Shown: in pieces, positions 54,708 through 64,000 of the stretch
How the letters are laid out: every line of letters starts with the position of its first letter
How positions within the stretch are numbered: position 1 is the first letter of the stretch
Assembly (NCBI GenBank): GCA_016235455.1
Contig: JACRKZ010000012.1
Span: 1 to 64,000 of the forward strand
Length of the DNA stretch: 64,000 bases
Reading direction: 5' to 3'
Source: Armatimonadota bacterium
Lineage (GTDB): Bacteria > Armatimonadota > UBA10988
Notes under the pieces: model-generated
What the model saw: only the letters and a program-made list of their open reading frames with translations
Database searches by the model: none
What the model was told of the DNA's origin: nothing
Translations under genes and position numbers: made by a program

Positions 54708-55066
54708 TCAGCGGCGCGTCAGCAACAGCAGGACGCGGCAGCGGCCGGCATCGCCGCTGTCGACGCGGAGCCGCAGCGAAAGCCCGGCGCGCGACCACTC
54801 GTCGCCGCGCGGCTGCCAGCCATCGGCGGCCAGACGAGCCGCCATGTCGGTGCGAACGGCGGATGCCTCGGCTGCCACGTCGTAGGTTACGCTACGCCAG
54901 CGCAGCAGTCGAGAGCCGCCGGTGGCCGAGCGAGCCACGACGGCACTGGGCATCGGCAGCACCACGCTCGCCAGAGGATCGGGCAGCCGCCAGGCGGCGA
55001 CATAGAGGCCGGCCAGCACCGCCATGACGGCCAGGCCGAGCAGTCGCATGCGGCGCAAATCGGGGT

Positions 55067-55070
<4 letters not shown>
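54708..55070 (-). CDS. Membrane-anchored protein of unknown function
   Basis: A 120-residue protein with one membrane helix at residues about 9-26 and a small beta-rich soluble domain after it. ATG at 55070 overlaps the NtrC stop by four bases (ATGA), so it is translated from the regulator operon and is its last gene. No family recognised. Its position suggests a role in signalling by the kinase operon. Confidence 0.6.
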
Positions 55071-56469
<1,399 letters not shown>

Positions 56470-56470
<1 letters not shown>

Positions 56471-57372
56471 CAGGCATCCTCATGCTCATCCGACCAGACG
56501 ACCGTACCGGTGCTGCCTTCGCCGCGCGCCTGCATCATGGAGTGCTGAGCACGGGCCAGCATCTCGCCCAGATCGGCGATCTCGCGGTCGACGATGGCCA
56601 CGCCGAAGTTGGCCAGGATCGGCAGCATCACCCCGTTGACCTCGATGCACAGCGCATTGAGCCGCTCGGACAGCCGCTCGATGGCGACCACCGCGCGGTC
56701 CCGGCTGGTGTGCGGCATGAGCACGATGAAGCCGCTCTCGGAGTAGCGCGTGGGCACGTCGAGCGCGCGCACGTTCTCGCGCAGGAAGCGGCCCACGCGG
56801 CGCAACAGGATGTCGCCGGCGGCCGAGCCGTACTGCTCCTCCACGGCCTCCACCGTGGCCACGTCGATGGCCACCAGCGCCAGCGATGAACTGATGCCGT
56901 AGCGCTGCTGGCGGTAGAGTTCCTCGCGAAGACGATCCTCGAAATGCTCGCGGTCGCCCAACTCGGTCAGCGTATCGGTGTGGGCCGCCCGCTGGTAGGC
57001 GCGTGCGCGGCGCAGCGCCGTCTGGACGCGAGCCAGCAGCTCCTCGCGGTCAAACGGTTTGGGTATGTAGTCGTCGGCGCCGAGTTCCAGGCCTTCGGCC
57101 AGCTCGAAGTGCTGGCCCCGCGCGGACAGGAAGACGAACGGTACGAGCTCGAACCCGGTCGTCTGGCGCACGCGCTGGCACAGATCGGAGCCGGCCAGGT
57201 CGGGCATCATCACATCGGACACGATGAGATGGGGCAGCACGCGCTCCAGCTTGGCCAGCGCTTCCAGCCCGCCCGAGGCGCAGGTCACCTCATAGCCCCC
57301 GCGCGACAGAACGTAGTCGAGCAGTTCCAGCATCGACGGCTCATCGTCGACGACCAAGATGCGTGCACTCAC
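56470..57372 (-). CDS. Response regulator with a degenerate GGDEF domain
   Basis: A 300-residue protein starting at GTG 57372, which overlaps the kinase stop (GTGA) and has GGAAGG nine bases upstream. Residues 1-120 are a receiver with VVDDEP, Asp in VSDVMMPDLAG and Lys in IPKPF. Residues about 130-300 have diguanylate-cyclase layout (HTDTLTELGDREHFEDRL, GDILLRRVGRFLRE), but the signature GGDEF loop reads SESGF in TRYSESGFIVLM. The Gly-Gly and Glu residues needed for catalysis are lost. It should therefore bind GTP or c-di-GMP at most, or act as a protein scaffold. It is the second gene of the kinase operon. Confidence 0.82.
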
Positions 57373-58433
57373 GCCGAGCCACCTTCCCGCTGCCACGGCA
57401 AACAGACCCGGAACGTGCTACCGACGCCCAGGTCACTGCTCACTTCGATACGGCCCTCATGGGCCTCGACCAATTCGCGCGCAATGGCCAGGCCCAGGCC
57501 GGTCCCACGCGGTCCGATGCCGCTCGCGCGGCATCGGTAGAACTTGGCGAAAATGTGGGGCAAATCCTCTTTGGCGATGCCGCATCCGGTGTCGCTGACC
57601 ACCAGACACAGCTCGCCGGCCGACTCGACCGCGCTCAGCCTGACCTGGCCGCCCGGTTGGGCGAACTTGACCGCGTTGCCCAGCAGATTGGCCAACACCT
57701 GGCTGAGCTGGTCGCGGTCGGCCACCATCGTCCAGTCGGCCGGCGGCAGCTCGCCGCTCACCTCGATGCCCGTGTCGCGTGCGGCCAGCCGGGCCACAAC
57801 CAGCGCGTCGTGCAGCAGATCGGCCACGACGAAGGTGGTGTCGAGTCGCGCGCGTCGCCCGGCCTCGATGCGGCTGATGTCCAGCAGGTCGTCGATCAGC
57901 CGGCTGAGCCGGTCGGTCTCGGCCCGCGCGATGGTCAGGAACTTGCGCCGCATGGGCGGCGCGAGCGACTCCTCGTCCTCGAGCACCACCCCGAGGAAGC
58001 CCTTGATGGCGGCCATCGGCGTGCGCAGCTCGTGCGAGACGTTGCTGACGAATTCGGTCTTGAGCCGGTTGACCTCGGCGTCGCGCGTGACGTCGCGGTA
58101 TGAAACCAGCCAGCCCGGCGGCTCGGCCTCCGCGGCCAGTCGGCTGACCCGCCGACGGACCACGCGCTCGTCGGGATACTGCAGCTCCAACTCGACCTCT
58201 TCGTCCTCGTCCTGGTGTTCCGCCAGACGCAAGTAGAGGTCGGGGTCGGCCATGCAGTTGAGCACATGCTGCCGAACCGCGCTCAATTCCGTGGTCGGCG
58301 CCAGCGCAAAGAGATCCCAGAAACGCCGGTTGGCGCCCAGCAGCCGCTGCTGATCATCGATTAGCAGCAGGGCCTCGTCAACGGCGTCCAGCACTGTCCA
58401 CATTGAACGATTGTCTGGCGTGGCGATACTCAC
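57369..58433 (-). CDS. PAS-domain sensor histidine kinase
   Basis: A 354-residue cytoplasmic kinase. A PAS domain at about 10-120 (VLDAVDEALLLIDDQQRLLGANRRFWDLFAL) is followed by a PhoR-like kinase core: H-box FVSNVSHELRTPMAAIKGFL, N-box LSQVLANLLGNAVKFAQPGG, G1 DTGCGIAKED and G2 GPRGTGLGLAI. The start is put at GTG 58433 because AAGGAAG lies seven to eight bases upstream; ATG at 58403 would still leave the PAS domain nearly whole. No membrane helix is seen. It is the first gene of the operon and presumably phosphorylates the NtrC-type and GGDEF-type receivers downstream. It is divergent from the glycosyltransferase. Confidence 0.9.
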   Translation of the reverse strand: MSIATPDNRSMWTVLDAVDEALLLIDDQQRLLGANRRFWDLFALAPTTELSAVRQHVLNCMADPDLYLRLAEHQDEDEEVELELQYPDERVVRRRVSRLAAEAEPPGWLVSYRDVTRDAEVNRLKTEFVSNVSHELRTPMAAIKGFLGVVLEDEESLAPPMRRKFLTIARAETDRLSRLIDDLLDISRIEAGRRARLDTTFVVADLLHDALVVARLAARDTGIEVSGELPPADWTMVADRDQLSQVLANLLGNAVKFAQPGGQVRLSAVESAGELCLVVSDTGCGIAKEDLPHIFAKFYRCRASGIGPRGTGLGLAIARELVEAHEGRIEVSSDLGVGSTFRVCLPWQREGGSA

Positions 58434-58506
58434 GCGTACTCTTCCTTGGCCCGGAGCACGCACCATGGTCGGAAGGAGCCACCGCCCCCCACGCGAACCT
58501 TGCACC

Positions 58507-59643
58507 ATGCGCGTCCTGGCCGTCACCAGCCTCTACCCCACACTGGCCCAGCCGCACTTCGCCGCGTTCATGCCCGGGCGCATGCGCGGGCTTGCCGCAC
58601 ATGCCAATGTCGATCTGCTCCTCTGCCGTCAGACACACCCACTTGGCTACCGGTTCCGACTGCCCACCAGCATCGTGGTAGATCCGCTTGATCAGTTGAC
58701 CATCTGGCCCGCGCAGTTCATTGCGCTGCGCGGCGTCGCGAGGAGTCGGAGGGCCAGACAGATGCTTGGCGGCGCCCGCCGAGCGGTGCGGCAGATGGAC
58801 CGTTCGTGGGATGTGGTGCTGGGGCATTTCCTTGTGCCCGACGGCGTCTGCGCCGCGCTGCTGGCCGCGGAACTGGGCCTGCCCGTGGTGCTCGTGGCAC
58901 ATGGCAGCGATGTGCACACCAAGGCGGCCGACCCGCGCTGCCACGCCGATCTGGCTTGGGCGCTGGGCCAGGCCAAGGGGCTGATCGTCGTCAGCGACGA
59001 CCTGCGGCGCCGACTCGCCGACCTGGGTTTCGCGCTGCCGCCGACGACCGTGCTGCCCTGCGGTTACGACCCTGCCCTGTTCGCCCCCCGCAGCCAGACC
59101 GAGGCACGCGCGCGGCTGGGCTTCATGCCGGGCTCGTGGCTGGTCTACGTCGGTGCGCTGCGCGGGGTCAAGCGGCTCGACGTGCTGCTGCAGGCCCTGG
59201 CGCTGGTGCCCGATGTGCATCTGGCCGTGGTGGGCGACGGCGATCAGGCCCAGCCGCTGCGGTCGCTGGCCCGCTCGCTGGGGCTGGACGCGCGCGTGCA
59301 CTGGGCGGGAGCGCGACCGCACGACGAGGTGCCGGACTTCCTGGCCGCGGCCGACGCCGTCGTGCTGAGCAGCGACCGCGAGGGCACCCCGACCATCCTG
59401 ACCGAGGCGCTGGCCATGGGCCGGCCGGTGGTGGCCACGGCGGTTGGCGGCATTCCGGAGTTGGTCGGCGACCTCGCCAGGCTGGCGCCGCCCGGCCAGC
59501 CGCAAGCACTGGCCCAGGCCATCGCGGGAACCCTCGCCGCCCCGCCGCCGTCGGACCGTCTGCGCAACGCGGTGGCGCACCTGACCCTCGACGCGGTCGG
59601 TCGGGCCGAAAGTGAGTTCCTGCGCGCCTGCATCGAGGAGTGA
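58507..59643 (+). CDS. GT4-family glycosyltransferase
   Basis: A 378-residue protein of the GT-B fold. The N-terminal Rossmann half opens with MRVLAVTSLYPTLAQPHFAAFM. The C-terminal half has LVYVGALRGVKRLDVLLQAL, SDREGTPTILTEALAMGRPVVATAVGGIPELVGD (the E-x7-E region of GT4) and nucleotide-sugar contacts. It would add a sugar to a lipid or glycan at the inner face of the membrane, consistent with extracellular polysaccharide synthesis. No ribosome site is clear before the ATG at 58507; an ATG at 58465 is in frame but adds a poorly conserved tail. It is first in a three-gene operon with the Gfo/Idh/MocA gene. Confidence 0.85.
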   Translation: MRVLAVTSLYPTLAQPHFAAFMPGRMRGLAAHANVDLLLCRQTHPLGYRFRLPTSIVVDPLDQLTIWPAQFIALRGVARSRRARQMLGGARRAVRQMDRSWDVVLGHFLVPDGVCAALLAAELGLPVVLVAHGSDVHTKAADPRCHADLAWALGQAKGLIVVSDDLRRRLADLGFALPPTTVLPCGYDPALFAPRSQTEARARLGFMPGSWLVYVGALRGVKRLDVLLQALALVPDVHLAVVGDGDQAQPLRSLARSLGLDARVHWAGARPHDEVPDFLAAADAVVLSSDREGTPTILTEALAMGRPVVATAVGGIPELVGDLARLAPPGQPQALAQAIAGTLAAPPPSDRLRNAVAHLTLDAVGRAESEFLRACIEE

Positions 59644-59646
59644 ACC

Positions 59647-60642
59647 ATGGCGCTCGGTTGGGCCATCTCGGGAGTCAGCGACATCGCCACCAAGGCCCTG
59701 GCGCCGGCCGTGCTGGCTCAGCCTGACGCCGAGCTGGTCGCGGTCTACAGCCGTTCGGCCCGGCGGGGCGGCGAGTTCGCCCAGCGCTTTGGCAGCAGCG
59801 CGGTCTACACGGACTTCGGCGCCATGCTGTCCGACCCCGCGGTGGACATCGTCTACGTCGGCGGCGAGGTGGACCGGCACCGACCGGAGACCATCGCCGC
59901 CGCCGAAGCCGGCCGGCATGTGCTGTGCGAGAAGCCCATGGCGCTCGACGCAGCCGAATGCCGTGCCATGATCGACGCCTGCGCGGCCAACGGCGTGCAT
60001 CTGGCCATCGCCTACTATCGGCGCTACTACCCGTCGGTGCGCAAGCTGACCGAGTTGGTCCAAGCCGGCGCGTTGGGCCAGGTGCTGCAGGCGGCGATCG
60101 ACATGAGCTACTACCGGCGGCCGCTGGGCGAGCGCGACTGGCGCACACAGCCGGCAGGCGGGGGCGGCGCGCTGATGGACATCGGCAGCCACCGGTTGGA
60201 CGTGCTCTGCGGCCTGCTCGGCGAGCCGCGGCGCGTGGCGGGCTTCACGGCCCATCGGGTGCACGAGCACTGGGCGCCGGATGTGGAGACGCTGATCGTC
60301 GAGTTCGCCTGTGGCGCGCAAGCCACGTTGCGCTGCAACTGGTGCGCGGGCGCCAGCCAGGACCTGTTCACCGTGGTCGGCACCGAGGCGGTGGCGCTGC
60401 TCGGCGCGCTGGAGGAGCCCAGCTTCATCCTGCGCCGCCGCGGCCAGCCCGACGAGATGGTGCAGGCCGGCGCGCCGGCCGCGATCACCCACGGCCCGCT
60501 GGTCGACGACCTGACCCAGCGCCTGCTGGCCGGTCAGCCGCCGCGCTTCGATGGCCTGGCCGGCTACCAGGCCAGCCGCATCATGGACGGCTGCTACCGG
60601 TCGGCGGCCACGGGCTCACTGATCGAATTGGGAGAGACGTAA
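59647..60642 (+). CDS. Gfo/Idh/MocA-family oxidoreductase (canonical)
   Basis: A 331-residue NAD(P)-dependent dehydrogenase. The Rossmann N-terminus (GWAISGVSDIATKALAPAV) is followed by the canonical GRHVLCEKPMALD, with the Lys of EKP. The C-terminal domain includes YYRRYYPSVRKLTELVQAGALGQV and GGGGALMDIGSHRLDVL. It probably oxidises or epimerises a sugar or inositol-like substrate. GAGGAG lies six bases before the ATG; the GT4 stop is three bases away, so it is translationally coupled. It is the intact counterpart of the oddity at 24699-25832. Confidence 0.9.
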   Translation: MALGWAISGVSDIATKALAPAVLAQPDAELVAVYSRSARRGGEFAQRFGSSAVYTDFGAMLSDPAVDIVYVGGEVDRHRPETIAAAEAGRHVLCEKPMALDAAECRAMIDACAANGVHLAIAYYRRYYPSVRKLTELVQAGALGQVLQAAIDMSYYRRPLGERDWRTQPAGGGGALMDIGSHRLDVLCGLLGEPRRVAGFTAHRVHEHWAPDVETLIVEFACGAQATLRCNWCAGASQDLFTVVGTEAVALLGALEEPSFILRRRGQPDEMVQAGAPAAITHGPLVDDLTQRLLAGQPPRFDGLAGYQASRIMDGCYRSAATGSLIELGET

Positions 60643-60645
60643 CCT

Positions 60646-62772
60646 ATGAACTGCTTGCTACTGTCAGTGCTGCTGGCCACGGCCAACGCATCACCCAGCT
60701 TGAATGCCAAGGTCAGTTGGCTGGGCAATACCTTCCCCGGCGCGGCGAAGTGGGTCCAGCAGGACATTGCCAGCGTGGCGGTCACGCCCGACGGCGAGGT
60801 CTATACCAGCGTGCCGTGGGATGAGGCCGGCGGCGAGGTCAGCCGCTACAAGGACGGTGACCGGCTCGGCACCGCGCGCCACACCCGCGGCTGGGGCTAC
60901 GACGGCGGTGTCGGCGTCGCGGTCAACAGCAAGTACGTCTACTTCGGTCAGTCGGTGGACTGCGAAGGCGGCGGGCTCAAAGACCCCGACACGTGGCCGG
61001 ACAAGGGCCGGCACTGGTTCGGCGTGTCGCGGCGAAAGCGCGCCGACTTCACTCAGTCTGCGCCGTTCCCCGGTGGCAAGGGCGGCAAGGGCGACACGCT
61101 GCGCGGCGGGTTCCTGGTGGTCAATGACGTGGCCGAAGGTGCCAAGGCGCAGATCGGCGGCCTGTGGGCCACGGAGACCCAGCTCTTCGTCAGCAACCCG
61201 GCCACGGGCAAGGTGCTCGTCTACGATGCCGAGACCATGGCGCCGGTGCGCGAATGGGCTGTCGACAAGCCGGGCTCCATCGCCCAGGACACTGCGGGCC
61301 GGCTGTGGGTGTTGCGCACCACCACGCCGGCCGAGTTGCGCGCCTACAGCGCCGACGGCACGGCGGGCGCGGCCTACACCTTCGAGGCCACGGCCAAGCC
61401 GACCAACCTCTGCGCCGACCGCGGCCGGCTGCTGGTCACCGACTGCGGGCCTAGCCAGCAGGTGCGCATCATCGGTGACCTGGACGGCACACCGCGCGAG
61501 ATTGGCCGCTTCGGCGTACCCGGCGGCATCTACGCCGAGCCGTCGGGCCGGGTCGGGCCGGGCCGGCTGAACATGCCCAGCGCGCTCGGCGTGGACGCCG
61601 CGGGCCGGGTCTACGTGGCCAACGACGGCCAGAGCGGCGGCGGCGGCACGGTATTGCAGTGCTATGAGCCCGACGGCAAGCTGGTCTGGGAGCTGCAGGG
61701 TCTGACCTTCGTCGACGTGGCCGCAGCCGACCCGGTCAATGAGACGGATGTGTTCACCAAGGAGGAGCGCTTCCGCCTGGACTACAGCAAGCCCGCGGGC
61801 CGCGAAGCGACCTACGCCGGCTACACCATCAACCCGTTCCGCTACCCCGACGACCCGCGTCTGCACCTGTGGTCGGGCGGCGCGTGGGTGCGGCGCATCG
61901 AGGGCAGGCGCTTCCTATTCGTGTTGGACATGAACGCCGAGTGGCTGCAGGTCTACCGCTTCGACGCCGCCAGTGGCGAGACGGCCATTCCGTCGGGCAT
62001 GTTCAGCAAGCGCCAGATCCGCGACAAGCAAGGCTGGCCCAACGGCCAACCGGCCCGCGGCGAGTGGATCTGGCGCGACGCCAACGGCAACGGCGCCTTC
62101 GACGAGGGCGAGTATGTGCGCAGTGAACGCGACACGCCGGAATGCCAGGGCTGGTGGGTCGATGCCAAGGGCAACGTCTGGCAGGTCATGGAAAACGAGG
62201 GCATCCGCTGCCTGCCGATGCGCGGGCTCGACGCCAAGGGCAACCCCACTTGGGATCTGACCGAGCCGCGCACCTGGCCCAAGCCCGCCGAGTTTGCCCA
62301 ACTCCGGCGCCTGCGCTACGACTCGGCGACGGACACGATGATCCTGGGCGGCACCACCACCGAACACAAGAACCAGCACTGGAAGCCGATGGGCCCGGTG
62401 ATGGTGCGCTACGATAAGTGGAGCAGCGCCGCGCCGTCCCGCCGCTGGACGTTGGTCGCACCGTATAGCGATGGCGCGCAAGGGCACTTCTCGTGTGAGC
62501 CGATGGGCTTCGATGTCGCCGGCGACTATCTCTTCGTGCCGTATACCGGCGAATCGAAGGAGATGGGCTACGCGTACGGCCATGTGGAGGTCTTCCGGCT
62601 CGACGACGCCTCGCCCGTCGGCCACATGGAGCCGACGCCGGAGATCGGCCAGGTCGGCTTGCAGGACCTGCGCGAAACGATGTCAGCCACGCGCCGCCCC
62701 GACGGCGAGTACGTGATCTTCCTGGAGGACGACTACAAGTCCAAGACGGTTATGTATCGCTGGAAGCCGTAG
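60646..62772 (+). CDS. Secreted beta-propeller protein with an EF-hand-like loop
   Basis: A 708-residue protein with signal peptide (residues 1-15). Its repeats, such as ASVAVTPDGEVYTSVPW, PSALGVDAAGRVYVANDG and LWATETQLFVSNPATGKVLVYDAETMAP, are of NHL/beta-propeller type. A single EF-hand-like calcium loop is visible (DANGNGAFDEGE, with acidic positions 1, 3, 5, 9 and 12). Proteins of this type are common in Planctomycetota-like genomes, often next to Gfo/Idh/MocA genes; none has a defined role. GGGAGAG lies nine bases before the ATG at 60646, and it follows the oxidoreductase stop by only three bases. It is the last gene of the GT4 operon. Confidence 0.8.
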   Translation: MNCLLLSVLLATANASPSLNAKVSWLGNTFPGAAKWVQQDIASVAVTPDGEVYTSVPWDEAGGEVSRYKDGDRLGTARHTRGWGYDGGVGVAVNSKYVYFGQSVDCEGGGLKDPDTWPDKGRHWFGVSRRKRADFTQSAPFPGGKGGKGDTLRGGFLVVNDVAEGAKAQIGGLWATETQLFVSNPATGKVLVYDAETMAPVREWAVDKPGSIAQDTAGRLWVLRTTTPAELRAYSADGTAGAAYTFEATAKPTNLCADRGRLLVTDCGPSQQVRIIGDLDGTPREIGRFGVPGGIYAEPSGRVGPGRLNMPSALGVDAAGRVYVANDGQSGGGGTVLQCYEPDGKLVWELQGLTFVDVAAADPVNETDVFTKEERFRLDYSKPAGREATYAGYTINPFRYPDDPRLHLWSGGAWVRRIEGRRFLFVLDMNAEWLQVYRFDAASGETAIPSGMFSKRQIRDKQGWPNGQPARGEWIWRDANGNGAFDEGEYVRSERDTPECQGWWVDAKGNVWQVMENEGIRCLPMRGLDAKGNPTWDLTEPRTWPKPAEFAQLRRLRYDSATDTMILGGTTTEHKNQHWKPMGPVMVRYDKWSSAAPSRRWTLVAPYSDGAQGHFSCEPMGFDVAGDYLFVPYTGESKEMGYAYGHVEVFRLDDASPVGHMEPTPEIGQVGLQDLRETMSATRRPDGEYVIFLEDDYKSKTVMYRWKP

Positions 62773-62776
62773 GCGG

Positions 62777-62874
62777 CAGTGTCAGGGGCCTCTCGCAATT
62801 AGCGGTGTCAGGGACCGATTTCACGCGTGAAAACGGTCCCTGACACCGTTAATAGCGAGAGGCCCCTGACACTG
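62777..62874. repeat. 98-bp nested palindrome between convergent genes (REP/BIME-like)
   Basis: Three nested inverted repeats share one centre. The outer arms are 20 bp and perfect (62777-62796 with 62855-62874). The middle arms are 15 bp and perfect: CGGTGTCAGGGACCG (62803-62817) with CGGTCCCTGACACCG (62834-62848). The core TTTCACGCGTGAAA (62819-62832) is a 14-bp palindrome. Both arms contain TGTCAGGG, so one short unit is repeated in both orientations. The element lies between the stops at 62772 and 62893 and could also act as a bidirectional terminator. Sequences of this form resemble REP units moved by RAYT-type transposases; none is in the window. Confidence 0.7.
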
Positions 62875-62892
62875 TTCCTTCCGGCGCCGCCG

Positions 62893-64000
62893 CTACATCA
62901 ACTCCGGCAACTCCTTGCCGCGGTCGAACAACAGCACCAGATCAGCCAACTTGGCCGCCAGCTCCGCCGGCGCGTCCTCGCTCATGCGCCAGGCCCAGTT
63001 GGCCGCGGCCACGCCGGGCGTGTTCATGCGGGCCTCGCTGCCCAGGCCGAGCGCGTCCTGCAGCGGGAAGATGGCCACGTCGGCCGCCGAACTGAGCGCG
63101 AGGCGGATCATCGTCCAGGAGATGTCCTTCGGCTCGCCGCCCAGGTAGGCCTTGGCCTTGGTCTTCTCGGCGCGGGTAGCGGTCTTCCACCAGCTGCGGG
63201 TGGTGTCGTTGTCGTGAGTGCCGGTGTAGACCACGGTGTTGGTCGGGTAGAGGTGCGGCAGGTAGAAGTTGGCGCCCTGGTGGAAGGCGAACTGCAGCAC
63301 CCTCATACCGGGGAATCCGAAGCGGTCGCGCAGCGCCTTGACCTCGGGCGTGATGATGCCCAGGTCCTCGGCGATGATGGACAGGTCGCCCAGCTCCTGC
63401 CACAGCCGCAGGAAGAACTCCTCGCCGGGCGACTTGACCCACTCGCCGCCGATGGCGGTCTCGTCACCGGCCGGCACGCGCCAGTAGGACTCGAAGCCGC
63501 GGAAATGGTCGAGCCGCACGGCATCGACCAGGCTGAGCGTGTTGCGGAACCGCGCGAACCACCACCCGAAGTTGTCCCACTGGTTGGCCTGCCAGTCATA
63601 CAGCGGGTTGCCCCACAGCTGGCCGGTGGCGCAGAAGTAGTCGGGTGGCACGCCGGCCACGGCCAGCGGCGTGCCGTCGGGCTCCAACTGGAAGAGGTGG
63701 CGGTTGCACCACACGTCGGCGCTGTCGTAGGCCACGAAGATGGGCACGTCGCCAACGATGCTCACGCCGTTGTCGGCCGCGTACGCCTTCAGCTCGCCCC
63801 ATTGTCGCCGGAACATGAACTGGCAGAACAGGTGGTAGCCCACCGAGTCGGCGAGCTTGTCGCGCCAGCCGGCGAGGGCCGCGGGATCACGGAAGGCCGC
63901 GCCAGGCTCCCAGGTGTTCCAGACCGCGCCGTCGTGGGCCTCCTTGAGCGCGGCGAACAGCGCGTAGTCGTGGGCCCAGCCGCCGATCTCGGGCCGTGCG
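62893..64000 (-). CDS. malQ: 4-alpha-glucanotransferase, N-terminus cut off by the window edge
   Basis: The 369 visible C-terminal codons are of the GH77 family. DAVRLDHFRGFESYW holds the nucleophile Asp, IAEDLGIITPEVKALRDRFGFPGMRVLQFAF the acid/base Glu, and VYTGTHDNDTTRSWW the transition-state-stabilising Asp; all three are present. The enzyme transfers maltooligosaccharide units and takes part in glycogen or maltodextrin turnover in the cytoplasm. The start lies beyond base 64000, and the visible frame begins in the N-terminal third of the family. It is convergent with the propeller gene across the palindrome. Confidence 0.92.
   Translation of the reverse strand, partial: ARPEIGGWAHDYALFAALKEAHDGAVWNTWEPGAAFRDPAALAGWRDKLADSVGYHLFCQFMFRRQWGELKAYAADNGVSIVGDVPIFVAYDSADVWCNRHLFQLEPDGTPLAVAGVPPDYFCATGQLWGNPLYDWQANQWDNFGWWFARFRNTLSLVDAVRLDHFRGFESYWRVPAGDETAIGGEWVKSPGEEFFLRLWQELGDLSIIAEDLGIITPEVKALRDRFGFPGMRVLQFAFHQGANFYLPHLYPTNTVVYTGTHDNDTTRSWWKTATRAEKTKAKAYLGGEPKDISWTMIRLALSSAADVAIFPLQDALGLGSEARMNTPGVAAANWAWRMSEDAPAELAAKLADLVLLFDRGKELPELM

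Overview
The window is about 64 kb of high-GC bacterial chromosome with no rRNA, tRNA, CRISPR array, integrase or transposase that I could see. Three separate pseudopilin-like genes share an almost identical N-terminus ([10 protein letters not shown], then [12 protein letters not shown], then a C-terminal DGHVK). That wording, with the many secreted glycan-active enzymes and Gfo/Idh/MocA proteins, is what I would expect of Armatimonadota. Planctomycetota is the main alternative. This placement is an inference from protein style only.

Layout, left to right. 1-7.3 kb: a partial SGNH hydrolase, two pseudopilins, an MFS transporter and a 13-Asp-box secreted propeller. 7.2-9.5 kb: a nitrilase-family amidase with its own beta-sandwich, and a DMT-type permease. 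9.6-13.8 kb: a tandem pair of paralogous, unassigned glycosidase-like proteins. 14-20 kb: two small proteins, then an alginate-lyase-like/LamG protein and a GH51 arabinofuranosidase in one operon, opposite an AraC regulator. 20-28 kb: a GNAT-like protein, a DUF2330 membrane protein, a glycerophosphodiesterase, an oxidoreductase of the Gfo/Idh type lacking the EKP motif, and a carboxylesterase. 28-30 kb: a heparinase-like enzyme. 30.5-35.4 kb: a five-gene operon of PAS histidine kinase, REC-HDOD, REC-degenerate-HD and a MazEF-type toxin-antitoxin pair. 35.7-41.7 kb: a large secreted protein broken by one frameshift, a PL17-like lyase and a lipoprotein. 41.8-45.2 kb: a DNA methyltransferase, PPK2 and a HEAT-repeat protein. 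45.3-48.9 kb: a third pseudopilin, a long structured leader before a tiny lipoprotein, an HD-GYP phosphodiesterase and a second lipoprotein. 48.9-54.7 kb: GH38 and an SGNH-GH95 fusion. 54.7-58.4 kb: a histidine kinase, REC-GGDEF and NtrC operon. 58.5-64 kb: a GT4 glycosyltransferase, a canonical Gfo/Idh/MocA protein, a secreted propeller, a 98-bp nested palindrome and a partial malQ.

The gene content fits a bacterium that scavenges plant or algal polysaccharides: arabinan (GH51), fucosides (GH95), mannosides (GH38) and uronic-acid polymers (three lyase-like genes). Sugars would enter through MFS or DMT carriers and be interconverted by oxidoreductases. It invests heavily in surface pseudopilins and in c-di-GMP-type signalling, in which several output domains have lost their catalytic motifs. 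The most interesting non-coding element is the roughly 250-nt leader at 46.56-46.81 kb. It has five hairpins, and one strand of the last can instead pair with the ribosome binding site. The most interesting protein-level observations are the DUF2330/GspG-like fusion, the Gfo/Idh/MocA protein without its catalytic-type lysine, and the single-base frameshift that separates two halves of a secreted protein.
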